A stretch of 64,000 nt of DNA from DASRDU01 sp035560235 (lineage in GTDB: Bacteria; Acidobacteriota; Blastocatellia; RBC074): positions 62,001-126,000 of the forward strand of contig DATMAG010000089.1 of assembly GCA_035560235.1 (NCBI GenBank), given 5' to 3'. Within the stretch, counting starts at the first letter, position 1; each line of letters begins with the position of its first letter. Positions 1 to 12,252 of this stretch are shown here, piece by piece. Made by a program: the position numbers and the translations under genes. Below the pieces are notes generated by a model. It did no database searches, had not been told where the DNA came from, and was given only the letters and a program-made list of their open reading frames with translations.

Positions 1-360
1 GTGGTGATGGTGGTGGATGACAGCCCGACGATTCGCAAACTGGTGACGGTCACCCTTGAAAAAGAGGGCTATCACGTGCTGACGGCTGCGGGCGGAGTGG
101 AGGCGCTCAACCGGCTCAACGAAGTTGTGCCTGATCTGATCCTGCTCGACATCAGCATGCCGCATATGGACGGTTATCAGTTGTGCCGACTGATCAAGGG
201 CAGTGAAACGACGAGCCGGGTCCCGGTCGTGATGCTCTCAGGCAAGGATGGTTTTTTTGACCAGGTCAGAGGCCGGATGGTGGGCGCGGCTGAATACGTC
301 ACCAAGCCATTTGAACCGGCCATGCTGCTTCAGGCAGTGGAAAGAAACTTCAGTCATTGA
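1..360 (+). CDS. pilG: CheY-like response regulator, PilG-type (5' end cut by window)
   Basis: Single receiver domain of about 119 visible residues. The acidic pair DD follows the first strand (VMVVDDSPT), the phospho-acceptor Asp is in LILLDISMP (about residue 50 as counted from the window edge) and the conserved Lys is in VTKPFE (about 102). There is no output domain, so it should signal by protein contact. It heads a run of response regulator, response regulator, CheW, MCP and CheA hybrid, which is the order of the pilG-pilH-pilI-pilJ-chpA cluster controlling type IV pilus extension and retraction. The frame is open to base 1 and the first codon is GTG; family members usually have a few residues before VMVVDD, so the true start is probably outside the window. 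The PilG assignment rests on position in the operon. Confidence 0.85.
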   Translation: MVMVVDDSPTIRKLVTVTLEKEGYHVLTAAGGVEALNRLNEVVPDLILLDISMPHMDGYQLCRLIKGSETTSRVPVVMLSGKDGFFDQVRGRMVGAAEYVTKPFEPAMLLQAVERNFSH

Positions 361-424
361 ACCGGACGGGTGAACCCGGATCGTTATTCGCGACGGCAGA
401 TCGCACTTAAGCAGGGGAGAACAG

Positions 425-790
425 ATGGCTCAGGGAACAATACTCGTGGTGGATGACAGTCCGACCGAAATGCGGCTGGTGCTCCAGGCGCTCTCCGGAT
501 GCGGTCAGCGCATCATCACGGCGACCGATGGTGATCAGGCGATTGAGCTGGCGCGCCGCGAGCAGCCAGGAGTAGTGGTGCTGGATGTGGTGATGCCGGG
601 CCGGAACGGCTATCAGGTCTGCCGCGCGCTCAAGGGCGCGCCGGAAACCGAAAGGATTCCGATCATCCTGCTGACGAGCAGGAATCAGGAGAGCGACAGG
701 TTCTGGGGCCTCCGTCAGGGCGCGGATGAGTACATCACCAAACCCTTTTCCGAATCCGATCTGCAGGCCGCCGTGGCTCGGCATCTCTGA
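425..790 (+). CDS. pilH: CheY-like response regulator, PilH-type
   Basis: A 121-residue stand-alone receiver domain. The acidic pair is D10-D11, the phospho-acceptor is D54 in VVLDVVMPG, the switch Thr/Ser is in LLTSR and the conserved Lys is K106 in ITKPFS. The ATG start has a purine-rich site (GGGGAGA) just upstream. In the Pil-Chp pathway the second CheY-like protein usually acts as a phosphate sink or opposes PilG at the retraction motor. Assignment to PilH rests on gene order, because the two receivers cannot be told apart by sequence alone. It lies 64 bases after the first regulator and 23 bases before the CheW gene, so the genes are almost certainly co-transcribed. Confidence 0.85.
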   Translation: MAQGTILVVDDSPTEMRLVLQALSGCGQRIITATDGDQAIELARREQPGVVVLDVVMPGRNGYQVCRALKGAPETERIPIILLTSRNQESDRFWGLRQGADEYITKPFSESDLQAAVARHL

Positions 791-813
791 GGCTGCACAG
801 GAACACGCTGAAT

Positions 814-1401
814 ATGAACGACGAGACGTTCAGACAACCAGAAGCACCGGCAGAACTGTCCGTCCTGCAGTCGCTCGATCAAATGCTGGCCGCGACTGAG
901 ACGACTCTGGCCGGAAGCGCCGAAGCGCCGGTCACACCCGCTGCCGAAATGCTGGCCGCGCCGCTGGAAAAGTATCTGCTCTTTTCGCTCGCCGAAGCCA
1001 GGTATGCCATTCCCGTCGGCAACCTGCTCGAAGTGGCGAAGCCGGAGAGCGTGACGCTGCTGCCGCGCGGGCCGGACTGGCTGAAGGGAGTGACCAGCCT
1101 GCGCGGCGAAATCCTCTCGGTGATTGACTGCCGCGCTTTTTTCAGACTCGGCGCGCAGGCTTCGGGCGGGCAGTCGCGCCTCTGTGTGGTGGCGACCTGC
1201 AGCCGCGAAATCACGACCGCGCTGCTTGTGGATCGGGTCGAAGGGATGATCCATCTCGCCGCCGATCAACTGAACGAGCCGCCCGGTTCAGTTGAAAATC
1301 AGATGCTGCCTTTTCTGAGCGGCGTGTCTGAGCACAAGGGGCACCGGGTGAACGTACTGAATCTTGAAAAGCTGCTGCATTCGCTCGACACCGAATTCTG
1401 A
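814..1401 (+). CDS. pilI: CheW-like adaptor protein, PilI-type
   Basis: 195 residues. The first 45 or so are acidic and low in complexity. The rest is a CheW-like SH3-type domain with the signature order KYLLFSLAEARYAIPVG, then WLKGVTSLRGEILSVID, then LLVDRVEGM. CheW proteins couple the chemoreceptor to the histidine kinase at the cytoplasmic face of the membrane. The gene lies between the response regulators and the receptor gene, as pilI does in Pseudomonas. A 162-base spacer containing a small hairpin separates it from the receptor gene. There is no methyltransferase (pilK/cheR) gene in the cluster. Confidence 0.85.
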   Translation: MNDETFRQPEAPAELSVLQSLDQMLAATETTLAGSAEAPVTPAAEMLAAPLEKYLLFSLAEARYAIPVGNLLEVAKPESVTLLPRGPDWLKGVTSLRGEILSVIDCRAFFRLGAQASGGQSRLCVVATCSREITTALLVDRVEGMIHLAADQLNEPPGSVENQMLPFLSGVSEHKGHRVNVLNLEKLLHSLDTEF

Positions 1402-1476
1402 GCGTGTTCCCGCTGACGCACCTGTTTCGCCTCCGGCCTCGATGAGCAGCGACCCGCAGAGATGCCCGCGGAGAGG

Positions 1477-1496
1477 GCAGGAAGAAACCTTCCTGC
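1477..1496 (+). other. Stem-loop in the pilI-pilJ spacer
   Basis: GCAGGAAG pairs perfectly with CTTCCTGC around an AAAC tetraloop. No U-run follows it, so it is not a convincing terminator. It could be an mRNA-processing or stability element that sets different levels for the adaptor and receptor, but that is inference. Confidence 0.35.
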
Positions 1497-1569
1497 TTCA
1501 GTGCGCTGAAGGATGAACGCGTGAGTCCGGCAGACGGGCGATGACCTGACTGGAAAGAATGGAGTGAAT

Positions 1570-3846
1570 ATGAGTGACAGGATCAGGGAAGGAAAAGCTT
1601 CCTGGAGGTTCAGGCTCTGGCACAAGCTGGCGCTGATGATCGTCCTGACGGGGGCCACGATTCCTTACGTGACATACCTGCTGGTCAGAGAGAAGAACCT
1701 GGCAGTCAGTCTCAGCCAGAGGGAACTCATTGGAGCGAAATATCTGCCGCCGCTGCGCCAGCTTTATGAACTGATTCCGCAGCATCGCGGGCTGGCTCAG
1801 GTGCTGCTCAGGGGCAATCCCGGCGTGAAGGGGCAGCTTGAGCAGGTGGAGCAGAAGATTGCTCAGTCACTGCACGCGCTGGAGCAGTTCGACCGGCAGG
1901 AGATGGCTGATGGCGAGACTTCGGGTGAGTGGTTCGGCACAACCGCCAGAGTCGCCGCGCTCAAAAGAGGCTGGGATGAACTGCGGGAACGCTCGCCCGG
2001 CCTGAAAACGGAGGAGAACTTTGACCGGCACACCCGTCTGGTGAGCGATGTTCGTGAACTGATCGCGGCTGTCGGTGACGCTTCGGGCCTGATTCTCGAT
2101 TCTGATCCGGGCGCTTTTTACCTGAAGGATGCTGTCATCAGACAACTGCCGCAGGAACTGGAAGCGCTTGCTCAGTTGCGCGACACGCTGGCCGGAGCCG
2201 CACAGTCCGGTGAACTGACGGCGGATGAGCAGGCGCAGGTGAACCTTCAGACAGCGAAGGTCTTGGATTCGCTCAAAAACCTCCGGCGCAGCCTGGCCAG
2301 CGCCTTCAATTCAAATCTTCAGCTGAGAAATCAGCAGGGCCGTCTGGCCGAAGCGTCGCTCAGGGAAGCCGAAGCTTTCACCGCCAGGGCACAGGGCTGG
2401 ATGCGGGCCGGGCGAACTGATCTCAGCGCCGGGCAGGTAATGAACGAGGGCAGCCGTGCGTCGGCTCGCGGCTTTGAGTTGTATGACCGTTCGCTCGGCA
2501 GTCTCGAGGCGCTGCTGCAGCGGCGGATTGACAGATTCAGCCGGAGCCGGAACCGTGTGCTGGCGTCGGTGCTGGCCGGGGTGCTGCTGGCGCTGGCGCT
2601 GATTGCGCTGATCGCGCGCGGCATTGTGCGACAGGTGAAGGCGCTCGGGCGCCTGGCCGGTCAACTCGCTGAAGGGCAGACCGAGGCTCGCGCTGAAGTC
2701 TGTTCGCGCGATGAACTCGGTGCGCTGGCGCAGGCGTTCAACCAGACGCTCGACAATCAGCGCAGCCTGACGCAGTCGAATGATGAGCGGGAGCGCATTC
2801 AGCGCGCGATTATGCGGCTGCTCGATGAAGTGAGCGGGGTCGCGCAGGGCGATCTGACCCGTGAAGCGGCAGTGACCGGGGAAGTCACCGGAGCCATCGC
2901 CGATTCGCTCAACTTCATGATCGCTGAACTGCGGCGCATCATCGGCACAGTGCAGGACGTGACTGTTCAGGTGACTTCGGCTGCTGATCTGACGCAGCAG
3001 ACCACCGAAAATCTGGTGCAGGGCGCTCAGGAACAGACCGAGCGCATTGTCAGAACGACGCAGGCGCTCGAACGCATGTCGCTCTCGATTACGCAGCTTT
3101 CTGAAAACGCCACGCTCACGGAAGCAGCGGTGCAGCATTCGCAGGCCATCTCGCAACAGGGCACTCAGGCGGTGCAGAACACAATCAGAGGCCTGAGCCG
3201 CATCCGCGAACAGGTGCAGGAGACCGCCAGGCGGCTGAAGCGGCTCGGTGAAAGCTCGCAGGAGCTCAGCGAAGTCTTCCGGCTCATTGAGGACATCGCT
3301 GATCGCACTGAGCTGCTGGCGCTCAACGCTTCGATTCAGGCCACAATGGCCGGTGAGTCCGGTCAGGGGTTCGCGGTCGTGGCCGAAGAGATCGAACGCC
3401 TGGCCGAACGTTCGTCAGAAGCGACCACCAGAATCGGCAATCTGGTCAGAATAATTCAGCTCGGCACGAGCGCAGCCATCTCCGGCCTGGAAGAGAGCGC
3501 CCGCGAAGTCGTCGAAGGCTCGAAACTCGCGCTTCAGGCCGGGCAGTCGCTCAATGAAATCGAAACCGTCTCGACGAAACTGACCGACCTGATCGGCCTG
3601 ATTTCGCGGGCTTCGACCGAGCAGAGCAGCAGTTCACAGTCGCTTGCGCGCGAGCTGACTGATCTTTCGCAGATCACACAGCAGACTGCCGCCGGAATCA
3701 GAGAGTCGTCGGTCACCGTCAGTTCGCTGGCTGAACTTGCCCGCGAGCTGCGCTCATCGGTCGCGTCCTTCAGGCTGCCTGATCGGTCGAACGAGCCTGA
3801 GGAGAGCCGACCGGAACAATGCCAGACACTCCCTGGCAGTGACTGA
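1570..3846 (+). CDS. pilJ: Methyl-accepting chemotaxis receptor, PilJ-type
   Basis: About 758 residues. A first transmembrane helix lies near residues 18-40, followed by a long periplasmic, mostly helical sensor region, and a second helix (VLAGVLLALALIALIA) near residue 340. Next comes a HAMP domain (GRLAGQLAEGQTEARAEV), a second HAMP-like segment around 420-470 and the MCP signalling coiled coil. The hairpin tip reads LLALNASIQATMAGESGQGF, the PilJ-like variant of the usual NLLALNAAIEAARAGE. It should signal to the CheA hybrid through the CheW protein. I chose ATG 1570, which has GGAG five bases upstream; GTG 1564 is an in-frame alternative. The last 20 residues are polar and lack the pentapeptide tether used by CheR, which fits the absence of a methyltransferase gene. 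Confidence 0.88.
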   Translation: MSDRIREGKASWRFRLWHKLALMIVLTGATIPYVTYLLVREKNLAVSLSQRELIGAKYLPPLRQLYELIPQHRGLAQVLLRGNPGVKGQLEQVEQKIAQSLHALEQFDRQEMADGETSGEWFGTTARVAALKRGWDELRERSPGLKTEENFDRHTRLVSDVRELIAAVGDASGLILDSDPGAFYLKDAVIRQLPQELEALAQLRDTLAGAAQSGELTADEQAQVNLQTAKVLDSLKNLRRSLASAFNSNLQLRNQQGRLAEASLREAEAFTARAQGWMRAGRTDLSAGQVMNEGSRASARGFELYDRSLGSLEALLQRRIDRFSRSRNRVLASVLAGVLLALALIALIARGIVRQVKALGRLAGQLAEGQTEARAEVCSRDELGALAQAFNQTLDNQRSLTQSNDERERIQRAIMRLLDEVSGVAQGDLTREAAVTGEVTGAIADSLNFMIAELRRIIGTVQDVTVQVTSAADLTQQTTENLVQGAQEQTERIVRTTQALERMSLSITQLSENATLTEAAVQHSQAISQQGTQAVQNTIRGLSRIREQVQETARRLKRLGESSQELSEVFRLIEDIADRTELLALNASIQATMAGESGQGFAVVAEEIERLAERSSEATTRIGNLVRIIQLGTSAAISGLEESAREVVEGSKLALQAGQSLNEIETVSTKLTDLIGLISRASTEQSSSSQSLARELTDLSQITQQTAAGIRESSVTVSSLAELARELRSSVASFRLPDRSNEPEESRPEQCQTLPGSD

Positions 3847-3870
3847 AGCCGACCGTGCCGTCGGCTTTTC
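3847..3870 (+). terminator. Hairpin followed by TTTTC after pilJ
   Basis: AGCCGAC pairs with GTCGGCT around a six-base loop and is followed directly by TTTTC. It lies immediately after the pilJ stop and 44 bases before chpA. The short U-run suggests a partial terminator or attenuator inside the operon. Confidence 0.45.
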
Positions 3871-3913
3871 GGCTTTCATCCAGCGTGTTTCAGAAGACGG
3901 GAGATGAGCGGAA

Positions 3914-6900
3914 ATGATGGATCGAATGTTCGACCCCGATGTGATCGCAGGGTTTATTCAGGAGGCCAACGGCTACCTGCCCGATATTCTGGAGAACATC
4001 GAGGATTACCTGAAAAACCGGAGCAGCGTCGAGAAACTTGAAGAGGCCTATCGCTACACTCACACCATCAGGGGCGCGGCTTCGATGCTGGGCTTTGCCG
4101 AACTGAGCGAGGTCGCCGGGCGGCTGGAAGCGATTATGCTTGAACTCGGCGGCGGGCAGTTGACGATCAGTCGTGACACCGCGCTCAAGCTGCGTCAGGA
4201 AGCCGTTCACCTGGCCAATCAGCTTGATGAGGTTTCAGGCGTGGCGCTGACCAGCACGCCGGTGGCAAAAGCTGATCTCGCAGTCGGCGCCGTTCTTGAA
4301 ACTCGTCCTCAGCCTGTCAGTCAGATGCTTCCGCTCACCGGAGATGTGCTGGAACTGCCGGATCTGACTGATTCATTCACTGCCGCTGCGACAGAGATCG
4401 AATTCTCTGACCTGGCCGCAGGTCTGGAAGTGCGGCTGTCAGTGCCTGAAGTGCCGTTACAGGTCGAATCGGCTCCCGCTGACTTTATCACCGTGTCTGA
4501 ATTGTCAGCCGCGCCGGTTCCGCTTCGCCGGAATCTCAGCCCGCTGCCGCACGCCCCGACCGAAGTCAGATCGGGCAGTCACTTCGGCGCTGAAAGTTCA
4601 GCCGAACTGGCTGAGGTCTTCGCGCTCGAGGCCGAAGTTCATCTGCTCAGGATGAATTCCGCCTTGCAGGAACTCGATCAGGAGCCGGGAAACCGCGAAC
4701 AGATTCAGGCCATTCGGCGCAGCGCCCATTCGCTCAAGGGGGCGGCGGCGATGATCGGCTTCAGAGAAATCACCCGGCTGGCGCACCGCCTGGAAGACCT
4801 GCTCGATCTGGTTTATGAAGGCCGGGTGTCCATCAGTCGTGAGATTCAGCGACTGATGTTTGTCTCGACCTATGTTCTTGAAGACCTGGTCAGCGGCAGG
4901 GAAGTGGCTGACCGGCTTGAGCTGCTTTACGCCGATTATGCCGCGCTGCTTGATGCCGTGCCCGCCGGGCCTGAATCGCCCGCGTCTGAAACGTCAGCCA
5001 TTGAAACGCCATCGCCTGACCCTGAACTGGTGAGAGCGAAACCGGAGAACGAGGCGGCTGCGGAACAGAAGTCACAGACTGCTTCTGCCGCGCGAGCTGA
5101 CAGTGAGGTTCAGGCCGCCGCTCTGCCACTGACTGAAGCGCAGCTGGCAGCGGCTCAGGATGTCAGAAACAGTCAGTTCATCCGGCTCCCCATCGCGCGC
5201 GTTGATGAGCTGGTCAGGCTGGCGACGGAACTGGTGATGATGCGCACGGCTTTCGAGCAGCGAATGAGCGATTTCGCCCGGCAGATTGATGAACTGCGCT
5301 CGAACAGCGACCGGCTGCGCCGCGTCTCAATCCAGCTCGAAACCGAATCCGAAACCGGCCTGCCCGGCGCTCCCGCTCAGTCAGTTGCGCCGGGAGCAGG
5401 ACAGGCTGCGCTGCTGACGCAGTGCGGTTTTGAAGCGCCGGAGTTTGAGCGCTGCGCCGAATTTCACCTGCTCTCGCGCGAACTCGCGGAAGCCAGCAGC
5501 GATGCCGGAACAGTGAATCACGAACTGCGCCGGCTGTACGGTGATTTCGAAGGGCTGCTGACGCGCCAGAACCGGTTGTACCGGGACATCCAGGACAGAC
5601 TGATGCGCCTGCGCCTGGTGCCGCTGACGACGCTTGCCACAAGGCTGCATCGCACTGTGCGCAACGTCGCGGCGCAGCAGGGCAAGCAGGTCGAACTGAT
5701 CATTACCGGCGACGAGACTGAACTGGACAAGGCTGTGCTCGAGGAACTGGCCGACCCGCTCCAGCATCTGCTCCGCAATGCAGTGGATCACGGCCTGGAA
5801 GCGCCCGCTCAGCGTCTGGCGCTGGGCAAGACTGAAAAGGGCTGGATTCGCATTTCGGCTTATGGCGAAGGCGCTCAGGTCGTCATCCGGGTTCACGATG
5901 ACGGCAGTGGCCTGAACCCTGAAAAACTGCGCGCGGCAGCCGTGCGGCACGGATTTGCTGCGAGTCCTGAAGAAGTCGCACAGTTGAGCGTGGAAGAGCT
6001 GTGGTCACTGATCTTTCTGCCCGGTTTCAGCACCTGTCAGCAGGTGAGCGAGATTTCAGGGCGCGGCGTCGGCATGGATGTGGTGCAGAGCACCGTGCGC
6101 AGACTGAAAGGCAGCATCTCAGTTGAGTCACAGGCGGGCGCTGGCACCACGTTTACCATCAGGCTGCCGATGTTGTCGGCTGTCTCGCGGGCGCTGATCG
6201 TGAAATCGGGCGGGCAGACATATGCCATTCCGCTCGGCAGCGTCACACAGATTCTGCGGGTGGATGAAAGCGCAGTTGACCGCAGCGGGCAGTCCCCGGT
6301 CATCAGCCTCAACGGGCAGGAGGTGCCGCTGCTCCGTCTTTCTTCGCTGCTCAATCCTGAGACGGCAGGTCAGCATCTGAGCGAGCGCCAGTCTGCGCTG
6401 ATTTTCAGAATTGACGGGCGGCAGGTTGCCCTGACGGTTGATCAGATCACAGGCGGGCGCGAAATCGTGACCCGGAACCTGGGCGGGCACATTCGCCGCC
6501 TGCACGGCGTGGCGGGCGCAACGATTATGGGCGATGGCAGCGTCGTGCTGATTCTGAACATCCCGGAACTGCTGAGCAGCGTCTGGCGCGAACCAGCCGG
6601 AGGAAGGGCCGGAACCACTTCGCCGCTGAATTCACCGGTGACCGGCGCTGCGATTGAAACCCCGGCTTTCGCCACCGAACCTGAAGCGCGGAATGCGGCG
6701 AATGAGCCTGAATTGGCGGTCTTCGCCGCTGCTGACATCTCACAGCCGGATGATGAATTCACGGTGATGGTGATTGATGATTCCCCGAGCGCGCGCCGCA
6801 TTTCATCAGATCTGATCAGAAAGGCCGGCTGGAACGTCATTCAGGCGCGCGACGGACTCGAAGCGCTGGAACTGCTGCAGGACTCGAAGGTCCGGCCCGA

Positions 6901-7144
6901 CCTGCTGCTGCTTGATATCGAGATGCCGCGAATGGACGGCTATCAGCTGCTCGCGGCCCTGCGCGCACAGGCTGGCTGGCGCAACCTGCCGGTCGTGATG
7001 GTGAGTTCTCGCGCAAATGCCAGGCACCGGCAGAAGGCGATGGAACTCGGCGCGATTGATTATCTGCTCAAACCCTGGCAGGAAGACCTTCTCATCAGCC
7101 GGATCGGTCGCCTCATCAGCGAAGCCAGGGCAAAGAAGAGTTGA
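3914..7144 (+). CDS. chpA: Hybrid chemotaxis histidine kinase, ChpA-type
   Basis: 1076 residues. Two HPt domains carry the phosphorylatable His: H50 in HTIRGAASMLGF and H272 in HSLKGAAAMIGF. A Pro/Ala/Glu-rich linker leads to the CheA dimerisation helices (RVDELVRLATELVMMR, about 427-445). The HATPase domain has the N box LLRNAVDHGLE, the G1 box HDDGSGLNPE and the G2 box GRGVGMDVV. A CheW-like regulatory domain (SRALIVKSGGQTYAIPLG) follows, and a C-terminal receiver has VMVIDDSPSARR and phospho-acceptor D1001 in LLLLDIEMP. This is the ChpA/CheA-hybrid architecture that phosphorylates PilG and PilH. Pseudomonas ChpA has many more phosphotransfer modules, so two is a compact version. ATG 3914 is used; a second ATG follows directly. 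It is the last gene of the operon visible here. Confidence 0.9.
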   Translation: MMDRMFDPDVIAGFIQEANGYLPDILENIEDYLKNRSSVEKLEEAYRYTHTIRGAASMLGFAELSEVAGRLEAIMLELGGGQLTISRDTALKLRQEAVHLANQLDEVSGVALTSTPVAKADLAVGAVLETRPQPVSQMLPLTGDVLELPDLTDSFTAAATEIEFSDLAAGLEVRLSVPEVPLQVESAPADFITVSELSAAPVPLRRNLSPLPHAPTEVRSGSHFGAESSAELAEVFALEAEVHLLRMNSALQELDQEPGNREQIQAIRRSAHSLKGAAAMIGFREITRLAHRLEDLLDLVYEGRVSISREIQRLMFVSTYVLEDLVSGREVADRLELLYADYAALLDAVPAGPESPASETSAIETPSPDPELVRAKPENEAAAEQKSQTASAARADSEVQAAALPLTEAQLAAAQDVRNSQFIRLPIARVDELVRLATELVMMRTAFEQRMSDFARQIDELRSNSDRLRRVSIQLETESETGLPGAPAQSVAPGAGQAALLTQCGFEAPEFERCAEFHLLSRELAEASSDAGTVNHELRRLYGDFEGLLTRQNRLYRDIQDRLMRLRLVPLTTLATRLHRTVRNVAAQQGKQVELIITGDETELDKAVLEELADPLQHLLRNAVDHGLEAPAQRLALGKTEKGWIRISAYGEGAQVVIRVHDDGSGLNPEKLRAAAVRHGFAASPEEVAQLSVEELWSLIFLPGFSTCQQVSEISGRGVGMDVVQSTVRRLKGSISVESQAGAGTTFTIRLPMLSAVSRALIVKSGGQTYAIPLGSVTQILRVDESAVDRSGQSPVISLNGQEVPLLRLSSLLNPETAGQHLSERQSALIFRIDGRQVALTVDQITGGREIVTRNLGGHIRRLHGVAGATIMGDGSVVLILNIPELLSSVWREPAGGRAGTTSPLNSPVTGAAIETPAFATEPEARNAANEPELAVFAAADISQPDDEFTVMVIDDSPSARRISSDLIRKAGWNVIQARDGLEALELLQDSKVRPDLLLLDIEMPRMDGYQLLAALRAQAGWRNLPVVMVSSRANARHRQKAMELGAIDYLLKPWQEDLLISRIGRLISEARAKKS

Positions 7145-7184
7145 TGCCCTTTCAGAGGGATTCCAGGTCCGATCATCAATCAGA

Positions 7185-7239
7185 AAAAAATTCGGAGTAC
7201 ATCCGCAGACAGACTGCAATGATGTGCTCCGAATTTTTT
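7185..7239. terminator. Bidirectional rho-independent terminator
   Basis: A 19-base arm (7185-7203) pairs with 7221-7239 with one mismatch around a 17-base loop. The arm begins AAAAAATTCGGAG and the partner ends CTCCGAATTTTTT, so either strand gives a GC stem followed by a U-run. It sits between the convergent ends of chpA (+) and the RND gene (-). Confidence 0.85.
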
Positions 7240-7257
7240 ACAGACCTGAAGCCCGCG

Positions 7258-10485
<3,228 letters not shown>

Positions 10486-10512
10486 GATTATTTCATTGAT
10501 CTGCGGTTGATC

Positions 10513-10550
10513 GTCAGTGGCAGGAGATCAGAGAACCGGAATCCACTGAC
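10513..10550. other. Short inverted repeat between adaptor and pump genes
   Basis: GTCAGTGG (10513-10520) is matched by CCACTGAC (10543-10550) across 22 bases. It could form a stem-loop in the adaptor-pump mRNA. The arm is short, so chance is possible. Confidence 0.3.
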
Positions 10551-10582
10551 AATTGCTCACCGGGCATCAGTCACCAGATCTG

Positions 10583-11851
10583 TTATCTTTCAACTATGAT
10601 TGCCTGTCCGGTCACCAGATTGCCAGGTGAATCCACGACTTCATCCCCGGCTTTCAGGCCTTCGGTAATTTCCACCCATCCGGCGTCGCGTTTGCCAATG
10701 ACGATCGGACGCTCGACGGCTTTGCCGTCTTTGACCAGATAAACTTTGTTGATGCCCGCAAAGCTGACAATCGCCGAGGGCGGAACCGTGATGACGCCGC
10801 TGGCCGTGCTGGTCTGGATTTCAGCCCGGGCGAATGCGCCGGGGCGCAGTTTGCCCTGCTGATTGTCTACTTCGGCTTCGATGATCAGCGTGCGGCTCTG
10901 TTCCTGAATCGCCGGACTGATGCGCACCACGCGGCCCGAATAGAGGCTCGCATCCTGATCCACCGTAATCTTCACCGGCAGTCCGGCGCGAATGCCCTGC
11001 GCCTCGCGCTCCGGCACTTCAACGCGCAGCCGCAGCGGATCAACCCGCACGAGCGTGACGACTGCTGCTCCGGCGGCAAGGTATTCACCAATTGAAGTCT
11101 TCCTTTCCCGCACCGAGCCGTCAATCGGCGCATAGAGCGTCGTGTAGGAAAGCTGCTGCCGCGCGAGGGCCACTTCAGAACGGCGTTGTGAGAGCACGGC
11201 CTGGCGGTTGCGAATCTCCTCGATTGCATCCTGGTACTGGCTCTCGGCGACCTTCAGGGCGGCATCAGTGCGGTCGAGTTCAGCTTTCGGCTGCACGCCC
11301 TGTTCGACCAGTTGTGCGGCACGGTCGCGATTACGCTGCGCTTCAACGAGCCGGGCGCGGGCCTGTCGCACGAGCGCCGTGTTCTCAATCACGATCCGGT
11401 CATCGTTCGGATCTTCCGAAGACTGCGGCGGCAGTCCGAGGCGCACCCGCGCCTGCTGCAGCGCGGCTTCGGCCTGTTCGACGCGCGATTTGAAATCCTC
11501 GGTTTCAAGCTGCGCGATCACCTGGCCCTTGCGCACGAAGCTGCCGAGATCAACGTTGAGTCTGCTGACGCGCCCGGCCACCTTGAAGCCGAGCGAAATC
11601 TGTTCATCAGCAGCGAGCGTGCCCGGCGCTGTCACCAGGCGCGGAATCGAGCGTTCAGTTGCCGCCACGAGGCGCACCTTCCGGGCCGGGAGCGCTGAGA
11701 CATCACCGCCGGGAGCGCCTTTCGTTGCCGGTTTGCTGTCGCCCCCTTTGGCTGCGGGCGCGCCAGCCTGGCCGCCGCGGCAGCCGAACAGCGTAAAGCC
11801 GCAAAGCAGAATCAGTGCTGTCAGGATCAGATGGCGTGGTTGTTCCGTCAT
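10583..11851 (-). CDS. RND efflux periplasmic adaptor subunit, lipoprotein
   Basis: About 422 residues from the chosen start. The N-terminus is a lipoprotein signal (MTEQPRHLILTALILLCG then FTLFGC), with Cys about 24 as the likely lipidated residue. A lipoyl/biotinyl half-motif (VDLGSFVRKGQVIAQLETED) leads into a long coiled-coil hairpin (VEQAEAALQQARVRL and the Ala/Arg-rich return helix). The second lipoyl half, a beta-barrel (RVEVPEREAQGIRAGLPVKI) and a membrane-proximal domain follow. This is the HlyD/AcrA family that bridges the RND pump to an outer-membrane channel. The frame extends 30 residues further upstream (to 11941), but that extension would bury the lipoprotein signal; ATG 11857 is another nearby option. 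It is the first gene of a two-gene unit with the pump. Confidence 0.9.
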   Translation of the reverse strand: MTEQPRHLILTALILLCGFTLFGCRGGQAGAPAAKGGDSKPATKGAPGGDVSALPARKVRLVAATERSIPRLVTAPGTLAADEQISLGFKVAGRVSRLNVDLGSFVRKGQVIAQLETEDFKSRVEQAEAALQQARVRLGLPPQSSEDPNDDRIVIENTALVRQARARLVEAQRNRDRAAQLVEQGVQPKAELDRTDAALKVAESQYQDAIEEIRNRQAVLSQRRSEVALARQQLSYTTLYAPIDGSVRERKTSIGEYLAAGAAVVTLVRVDPLRLRVEVPEREAQGIRAGLPVKITVDQDASLYSGRVVRISPAIQEQSRTLIIEAEVDNQQGKLRPGAFARAEIQTSTASGVITVPPSAIVSFAGINKVYLVKDGKAVERPIVIGKRDAGWVEITEGLKAGDEVVDSPGNLVTGQAIIVER

Positions 11852-12252
11852 AAACATTACCGAAAGTAAAACAGTTCCTGTGCTTTCTGAAATATGGACG
11901 TCTGAATTATTAGTCCGGGCGATTGCCGACGTGCCGGACAACTGATCAGGGCAGGCTGCCTGATGTGGTCACAGCACAATTATCCTGTGAAGATTATCAA
12001 CGACGCATTATAGCCTGAGGTTGCCACTCCTGCATCCCGCTGAAAAAACTTTACATACTTAACATCCTCCTGACATCTGCCTGAACGGCCCGGACCGGTT
12101 ATGAATGGCGAGAGGCAATGGTTTGAGGCATCACAAGCAGCGCGTTTGATCCTCAGAAAACGGAGTGTGAATCAGCGCAGGACAGGTCAGCGGAAGTTCT
12201 CATCTGCCCGGTTCGTGGCAGACGATGACTGAGCAGGTTCTGAGAATCGGCC
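11852..12252. other. 401-base spacer upstream of the efflux operon
   Basis: I see no credible gene here. It would hold the promoter of the adaptor-pump unit and the 3' end region of the PPC gene. Reading leftward, a perfect TATAAT lies at 12012-12007. No inverted repeat of the kind found at other boundaries was seen. Confidence 0.5.
12007..12035 (-). promoter_or_regulatory. Candidate sigma-70-type promoter for the efflux operon
   Basis: On the minus strand TATAAT (12012 to 12007) is a perfect -10 hexamer, preceded by GGC. An 18-base gap upstream gives GATGCA, which is a poor -35. It lies about 155 bases before the adaptor start. The -10 match is good but the promoter call is tentative. Confidence 0.35.
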
